Positions 62,020 through 64,000 of a stretch of 64,000 nucleotides of DNA are shown here, one piece after another. The DNA comes from Candidatus Brockarchaeota archaeon. Lineage in GTDB: Archaea > Thermoproteota > EX4484-205 > JAAOZP01. The notes beneath the pieces are model-generated. The model ran no database searches. It had not been told where the DNA came from and saw nothing but the letters and a program-made list of their open reading frames with translations. The DNA is taken from positions 62,001 to 126,000 of the forward strand of contig JAFNIX010000001.1 in the NCBI GenBank assembly GCA_017601225.1, given 5' to 3'. The position numbers and the translations under genes were made by a program. Every line of letters begins with the position of its first letter. Positions within the stretch are counted from its first letter, which is position 1.

Positions 62020-62600
62020 GCAACCTATGAAAAACCTATAACTACATCAAATCCAACATTCACTACGCTTTCGACATAGACATGCCTTATCTAGAAGGAG
62101 TTCTGTGGAGGCCTTTTGATTCAGGCTACTGCCTGATTGATTATACCGTCGGAACCACTAATGACTATGCTCAGCCTCCCAGCGTAACGCTTAAATATAA
62201 ACAAGGTGACTGCGAGGATCAAGCAATACTTGCCTACGCAATGATAACTTATTATCATAAATACATCTATAGAAAGAATTAATTCTTTACATTGCAGCAG
62301 TAGTTGTTCAAGACGATTTAGGGCATGCTGCAGAATTATTTCAACGCAAAGTGGCCAGATATGCATAATCGATTCTGCAGGTAGCTATTTGACTTCGAAA
62401 ATAGACTCACCGTGGGATATACGTAGAATAACTTCAGGGATGCAATAACCGAGCTTAACACCTATTCGAATCATTGGCTAAGCATGGAGGCATTAAAAGC
62501 ATCAAGCTTTTCAACATTAATGTTTCAGACGGAAACTACACTGTTGCTGCTTCCGGAAACCTGACCGAAATAGCTTCGCTACCTTTGAGAGTAAGGATTC
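62020..62600 (+). pseudogene. Decayed transglutaminase-like gene
   Basis: Scattered across at least four frame changes and a TAA are all the pieces of a cysteine-peptidase domain: NYIKSNIHYAFDIDMPYLEG, KQGDCEDQAILAYAM (Cys), VVVQDDLGHAAELF (His), CIIDSAGSYLTSK (Asp), and GGIKSIKLFNINVSDGNYTV with LPLRVRIQLYF at the end. The order of Cys, His and Asp matches the intact gene at 26107 (LGDCEDQA, SSAHL, ILDPTG). A former paralogue, now dead. Its 3' end runs into the convergent Ig-like gene. Confidence 0.8.
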
Positions 62601-64000
62601 AACTGTATTTTGAGGTTCTATGGGGTTTAGTAGGGTTTAATTTCCCCTTGTGTTTCACAGCTAAAAGCCATCCGGCTAACCCTATCATGATTATGATTAC
62701 ACCTAGCATAACATACGTAATGGGGAAAGGCTCTTCAACGGTGAAAATGGTTAACGGGCTTGCCGCCGAACCGTAGGCCTCGTTTCCACTCCAACTGGCT
62801 TCAACCCCCCACTCACCTTTATCCTCCGGTTTAAAACTGTGACTGAACGACCCGTCGGCCAGTGTTTCCACCATTACCGAGAATGTTTCCCCATTCGGCC
62901 TGGTAAAAAGAAGGCTTACGGCTCCACCCGGAATAGGCGGGTTCATTGCACCTGAAACTATGATCGTTTCGCCCAGGGTTATCCTCTGTTTTGAAACGGA
63001 GCAGGAGACGGACACCTTGTTCTTCCCCACCGTGATGGAAATAGTGTTCTCCGCAGCCTCGTGGGTAGCATTCCCCTCCCGCGTCGCCCGAATAGTCCAT
63101 GGGCCTGCTTCGCCAACTGTAAAAACGTGTGTAAACATCCCGTCGCCTCCTGTTGTAACCGTCGCAACCATTTTTGTCGAATCAGGCTTAATCAGGGTCA
63201 GCGTGATCTTGGCGCCGGCTTCCAACGGGGTTAGGAAACCGGTCACCCTGACTTGGGACCCTACGGTCACCGAGGACTCTGAAACGTTAAGAATCATCAT
63301 GCTCCTGATCCTCGTGACCGTCAAGAAAACGATGTTTGAGACTGCTCCCGTGTAGTTGGCTCCCCATCCGCATGAAGCTATTATCTCATAGGTTCCTAAG
63401 GAGGGTGGTGTCCAAGTGTAAGAATAGCTTCCACCGGTGTTGGATACTACTGTGGCGAGATTTTTCCACTCACCCCCCTGAATCCTATACTCTAATGTTA
63501 CTGGAACCGAGTATTTCGGGGTTATTTCTCCTGACATGGTAATGCTTGAGTTAACCGTGGTTGAAGACTGGCTCAGGCTAAGCGTGATCGTGTTCAAACT
63601 TATTAACACTTCATACTTATTCCAATCAAGCCCCATGCGTATTTCTGAGACTTCATTGCCCTCTATCAAAACCCTTATGGAAACCCCGTCTACGATCGGT
63701 AGAGCATGGATCCTAATGTATGCAGCATCCCTCGGTATCTTAGTGTAAACCGTAGCATACTTGTCGACGCCGCCGGCCCAGACGAAGTTCTCCACAGCAG
63801 TTCCCCATCTCCCCTCGTTTCCAGACCACCCGATTCCCAAGTTTCTTCTAGCCTCGTCCGTGCCAATGTCAATCCTCGTGATAAGCCTCCTATCCTTATC
63901 TAGGAAATCGATATAGTCGAAGGCAACAGCATTGTGCCTCTCGTCCGATGAGCCCGGAAACACGTCGCACGGCCTCACAACCTTGTTGAAGACGAATTTA
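62599..64000 (-). CDS. Ig-like repeat surface protein, C-terminal part
   Basis: The frame runs off the window, so the N-terminus is missing. After an N-terminal jelly-roll-like part (FDYIDFLDKDRRLITRID, GRWGTAVENFVWAGG) come three beta-sandwich repeats, e.g. ESSVTVGSQVRVTGFLTPLE and KQRITLGETIIVSGAMNPPI, each ending in a pattern such as WTIRATREGNATHEAAEN. A membrane helix (ITYVMLGVIIIMIGLAGWLL) and basic tail anchor it. Similar Ig-like modules appear in the protein at 8255. Cell-surface structural or adhesive role likely. Confidence 0.8.
   Translation of the reverse strand, partial: KFVFNKVVRPCDVFPGSSDERHNAVAFDYIDFLDKDRRLITRIDIGTDEARRNLGIGWSGNEGRWGTAVENFVWAGGVDKYATVYTKIPRDAAYIRIHALPIVDGVSIRVLIEGNEVSEIRMGLDWNKYEVLISLNTITLSLSQSSTTVNSSITMSGEITPKYSVPVTLEYRIQGGEWKNLATVVSNTGGSYSYTWTPPSLGTYEIIASCGWGANYTGAVSNIVFLTVTRIRSMMILNVSESSVTVGSQVRVTGFLTPLEAGAKITLTLIKPDSTKMVATVTTGGDGMFTHVFTVGEAGPWTIRATREGNATHEAAENTISITVGKNKVSVSCSVSKQRITLGETIIVSGAMNPPIPGGAVSLLFTRPNGETFSVMVETLADGSFSHSFKPEDKGEWGVEASWSGNEAYGSAASPLTIFTVEEPFPITYVMLGVIIIMIGLAGWLLAVKHKGKLNPTKPHRTSKYS

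Noticed and set aside
1-64000. CRISPR arrays, tRNA or rRNA genes
   Set aside because: I looked for evenly spaced repeats and for TPsiC/GTTCRA boxes in the gaps and saw none; introns in tRNA genes could hide one.
1-64000. Genome-wide use of TAG as a sense codon
   Set aside because: egsA, the UPF0179 gene, vapB and rubredoxin all end in TAG at normal length, so TAG is a regular stop here.

Overview
This is an archaeal chromosome segment. Archaea-specific or archaeal-type genes lie side by side: the start of an aCPSF1-type RNase, two 20S proteasome beta subunits, sn-glycerol-1-phosphate dehydrogenase (archaeal ether lipids), an archaeal NMN adenylyltransferase, EF-1alpha, a ThiD-ThiN fusion and ferredoxin-dependent 2-oxoacid oxidoreductase. 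TATA boxes sit about 25-30 nt before starts and several genes look leaderless, while others carry a GGTG/GGAGG ribosome site. The gene content fits a thermophilic anaerobic Thermoproteota/TACK-type archaeon; I cannot name the lineage. TAG is an ordinary stop codon here.

Layout. 0-5.9 kb: informational and housekeeping genes (RNase, active proteasome beta, lipid and NAD enzymes, RNA cyclase, a second proteasome beta whose catalytic Thr1 is Ala). 5.9-16 kb: sugar/one-carbon accessory genes (Gfo/Idh oxidoreductase, ThuA-like protein, secreted protein, amidohydrolase, V4R protein, ferritin-like protein, a GH28 gene interrupted by an in-frame TAG, a non-pyrrolysine MttB homologue). 16-26 kb: toxin-antitoxin modules, racemase, NDH-2, 2-oxoacid:ferredoxin oxidoreductase, rubredoxin, flavin reductase, a divergent regulator pair, EF-1alpha and decayed repeats related to the EF-1alpha 3' flank.

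26-38.5 kb is the most unusual region. A tightly overlapped three-gene operon encodes a membrane-anchored coiled-coil surface protein, a 1684-residue exported multidomain protein ending in a possible PD-(D/E)XK nuclease-like tip, and a small cytosolic protein. Just downstream lies a 26-codon relic that matches the last residues of the giant protein, and a further relic about 3 kb away shares the tail of the small protein. This is the architecture expected of a polymorphic toxin/immunity locus with displaced cassettes, and I see no known family that covers all of it.

38.5-48 kb: an old-yellow-enzyme/FAD oxidoreductase lacking one Fe-S ligand, an iron-transporter-like membrane protein with a winged helix, a YqjD/YqjE-like pair, a VapBC pair, a membrane-anchored metallo-beta-lactamase protein and a 1077-residue surface glycosidase-like protein. 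48-57.6 kb looks like a defence island: an EVE-nuclease fusion, a second EVE protein, a NERD protein, a stand-alone HerA-NurA pair with a winged helix inside NurA, and two DUF4143-type ATPases, each with its own palindromic operator. 57.8-60.3 kb is a thiamine operon (thiD-thiN, thiW, P-loop protein). The end holds a frameshifted cupin gene, a CAAX-type protease, a decayed transglutaminase-like gene related to the one at 26-27 kb, and the C-terminal part of an Ig-like surface protein.

Four genes that look otherwise intact are broken by one small lesion (TAG at 13797; T-run near 16405; G7 near 29261; missing C near 60440). Three are single-base indels, two of them in homopolymers, so consensus error must be weighed against real decay or phase variation.
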